This document shows, piece by piece, positions 62,648 through 64,000 of a DNA stretch of 64,000 bases (positions are counted from its first letter, which is position 1; every line of letters starts with the position of its first letter). This DNA comes from Ruminococcus sp. Its GTDB lineage: Bacteria; Bacillota; Clostridia; Oscillospirales; Ruminococcaceae. The stretch covers positions 1-64,000 of the forward strand of contig JAGAOV010000025.1 in assembly GCA_017623515.1 (NCBI GenBank), given 5' to 3'. The position numbers and the translations under genes were made by a program. The notes beneath the pieces were generated by a model. The model had not been told where the DNA came from, ran no database searches, and was given only the letters and a program-made list of their open reading frames with translations.

Positions 62648-62734
62648 TATTGATGTTAGAATTTATATAAAAACTGTCAAAATGCAGAAAAAACACTTGA
62701 AATCTGAGAAATTATATGGTAAAATAGGAAATAG

Positions 62735-63544
62735 TCACTTACGGAGTATGGAGAGAGCATTTTTATAAAAGATCATGTGCAGTTCTTTTTCTGTAAGCGG
62801 CAATGATCTTATACGATCCGCACTTGTGTTCGGATCGCTCCACGGACTGTCTGAGGCAAAAAGTATTTTGTCAGCTCCGTGAGTACGTATAATGGAAAAA
62901 AGCGTGTCGGCATCAGTGAATTCTGAAATGTAGGCGAGATCAAAGTATACAGGCAGACCGCAGAGTTTCTCCATTACTTCTGTATACATCTTGAATCCGC
63001 CGCCGTGAGCAAGTATAAGGCGAGGTTCATCCGGAGTACTGCCCTTATATATCTTATCAAGCACACGCAGAACTCTGTCGGGCGTACATTTTACATCGCC
63101 TTCACAGCCGTCATCAACGCCTGAATGGGTGATAACAGCAAGACCGATGGAGATGGCATACCGTATGATTCGTATGTATTTTTCGTCGTCAATAAAGGCG
63201 TTCTGATAATCAGGATGCAGTTTTATCCCGTAGAGTCCCATTGATTTTATTTCATCGAGGTGAGCTTCAGGCGTTTCATCATAAGGGTGTATGCCGCCGA
63301 ATGACCAAATCCTGTCGGTATTGTTAAGCTCTGCTGCGAATTTATTTACAGAACTGAACTGCGAAGGTTTTGTCACGACCGGAAGCAGGACGCTCTTGTC
63401 AATATTTCCGGTATCCATAAGGGAAATAAGCCCCTGAACAGAGCCGTCACTGTATGGTACATAGCCGCTTTTTGATGCAAGAAAGTCTATAGTTGGTTTT
63501 GCAATTTTATCGGGAAATGCATGGGTGTGGAAATCAATTATCAT
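62735..63544 (-). CDS. Amidohydrolase-family metal-dependent hydrolase
   Basis: A 269-residue TIM-barrel hydrolase: IIDFHTHAFPD (HxH metal ligands), YGIKLHPDYQ, HSGVDDG, LILAHGGGF and ILFASDSPWSDP (final Asp). It fits the amidohydrolase-2 branch. Substrate unknown. The ATG at 63544 has GGAGG 11 bases upstream; the longer open frame would use an ATG near 63601 without a site. It is divergent from the ligase gene. Confidence 0.88.
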   Translation of the reverse strand: MIIDFHTHAFPDKIAKPTIDFLASKSGYVPYSDGSVQGLISLMDTGNIDKSVLLPVVTKPSQFSSVNKFAAELNNTDRIWSFGGIHPYDETPEAHLDEIKSMGLYGIKLHPDYQNAFIDDEKYIRIIRYAISIGLAVITHSGVDDGCEGDVKCTPDRVLRVLDKIYKGSTPDEPRLILAHGGGFKMYTEVMEKLCGLPVYFDLAYISEFTDADTLFSIIRTHGADKILFASDSPWSDPNTSADRIRSLPLTEKELHMIFYKNALSILRK

Positions 63545-63660
63545 TTGAGTATCTGCCTCCTGTGTTTTATATATGTCATTATTATACTCCGCAAGGAGCA
63601 TTTTGGCAAGTATTTTTTATCCGCACTATGCGGAAAACTATATTTAAGGAGATAATACAT

Positions 63661-64000
63661 ATGGAAAAGCGTTTTTATCAGCCAGGTATTGAAACTATGG
63701 CTTATGAGGACATGAGAAAGCTTCAGGAGGAGCGTTTTGTTGCACAGGTAAAGCATGTGTATGATAACGTGCCATATTACAAGAATCTCATGGATGAAAA
63801 GGGACTTACACCTGATGACATCCAGTCACTTGATGATTTGCAGAAGCTTCCTTTCCTCACAAAAACTGATCTCCGTGACCAGTATCCTTATGGACTTCTT
63901 GCAAAGGATCTCAGCGAATGCGTTCGTATCCAGTCCACATCCGGTACTACAGGCAGAAGAGTAGTTGCGTTCTATACTCAGAATGACGTTGATCTGTGGG
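63661..64000 (+). CDS. Phenylacetate-CoA ligase family protein, N-terminal part
   Basis: The first 113 residues are in the window; the gene runs off the right edge. MEKRFYQPGIETMAYEDMRKL matches the family start, and STSGTTGRR is the ATP-binding motif of adenylate-forming enzymes (PaaK family). It activates an aromatic or related acid with ATP and CoA; many Clostridial members are paired with indolepyruvate ferredoxin oxidoreductase genes, which may lie downstream. AAGGAG is 8-9 bases before the ATG. Confidence 0.92.
   Translation, partial: MEKRFYQPGIETMAYEDMRKLQEERFVAQVKHVYDNVPYYKNLMDEKGLTPDDIQSLDDLQKLPFLTKTDLRDQYPYGLLAKDLSECVRIQSTSGTTGRRVVAFYTQNDVDLW

Overview
The window looks like a chromosomal segment of an anaerobic, low-to-mid GC Firmicute of the Ruminococcus type (Clostridia, Oscillospiraceae). 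This is inferred from five secreted proteins that end in or carry dockerin-like EF-hand modules joined by Thr-rich linkers, BspA-type leucine-rich repeat proteins, the Gram-positive cluster hprK-murB-rapZ-whiA-dnaE-pfkA, strong AGGAGG-type ribosome binding sites, and a small acid-soluble spore protein gene (41140-41319), which implies sporulation capacity or recent loss of it. The genus is inferred and no marker rRNA is present.

Layout. 1-944: the C-terminal end of a Thr-rich dockerin protein. 1000-13376: a 12.4 kb segment bounded by a 98-bp direct repeat, which is the 3' half plus terminator of a tRNA-Leu(UAA); the intact tRNA is at 13324-13410 (minus). Inside it are an AAA-ATPase/PD-(D/E)XK protein, a decayed IS transposase, a 2263-residue LRR/papain-like/dockerin protein, a second LRR-dockerin protein, and a scrap made of a truncated XRE repressor joined to a piece of cysK. 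It resembles an island integrated at the tRNA whose integrase is gone.

13528-18363: an L-fucose operon on the minus strand (fucA-fucU-kinase-fucI) with its own promoter and no transporter in the window. 18387-21545: the most unusual locus. A DUF3987-family ATPase gene sits between 112-bp inverted repeats (110/112 identical), which lie inside arrays of a 72-bp repeat that point in opposite directions on the two sides. A 310-bp unrelated palindromic block has landed in the right array. I propose it as a candidate undescribed mobile or replicative cassette.

21726-32285: housekeeping run: rpe, a DUF4015-like cell-surface protein, hprK, murB, rapZ, whiA, dnaE, pfkA. 32419-40947: mscL, a VanY-like carboxypeptidase, two transporters (AspT-like and SSS), a TPR protein, a 43-residue Cys-rich peptide, and a ClpC-like unfoldase lacking the middle domain. 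41140-43398: the SASP gene, two small divergent genes with a ribbon-helix-helix regulator and its operator, an S1-domain protein. 43579-48644: DUF951, prfA, sua5, coaE, M18 aminopeptidase, formate/nitrite-type transporter. 48785-51915: an ABC/FtsX exporter behind a response-regulator-like direct repeat. 52235-55404: a membrane protein with a long leader, and tex. 55538-58247: an ECF sigma gene overlapping a gene for a one-pass membrane protein with an external LRR-dockerin region, a candidate cellulosome-linked sensing pair. 58302-64000: a second phosphofructokinase, an SGNH hydrolase, a lipoprotein, a dockerin protein, an amidohydrolase and the start of a phenylacetate-CoA ligase.
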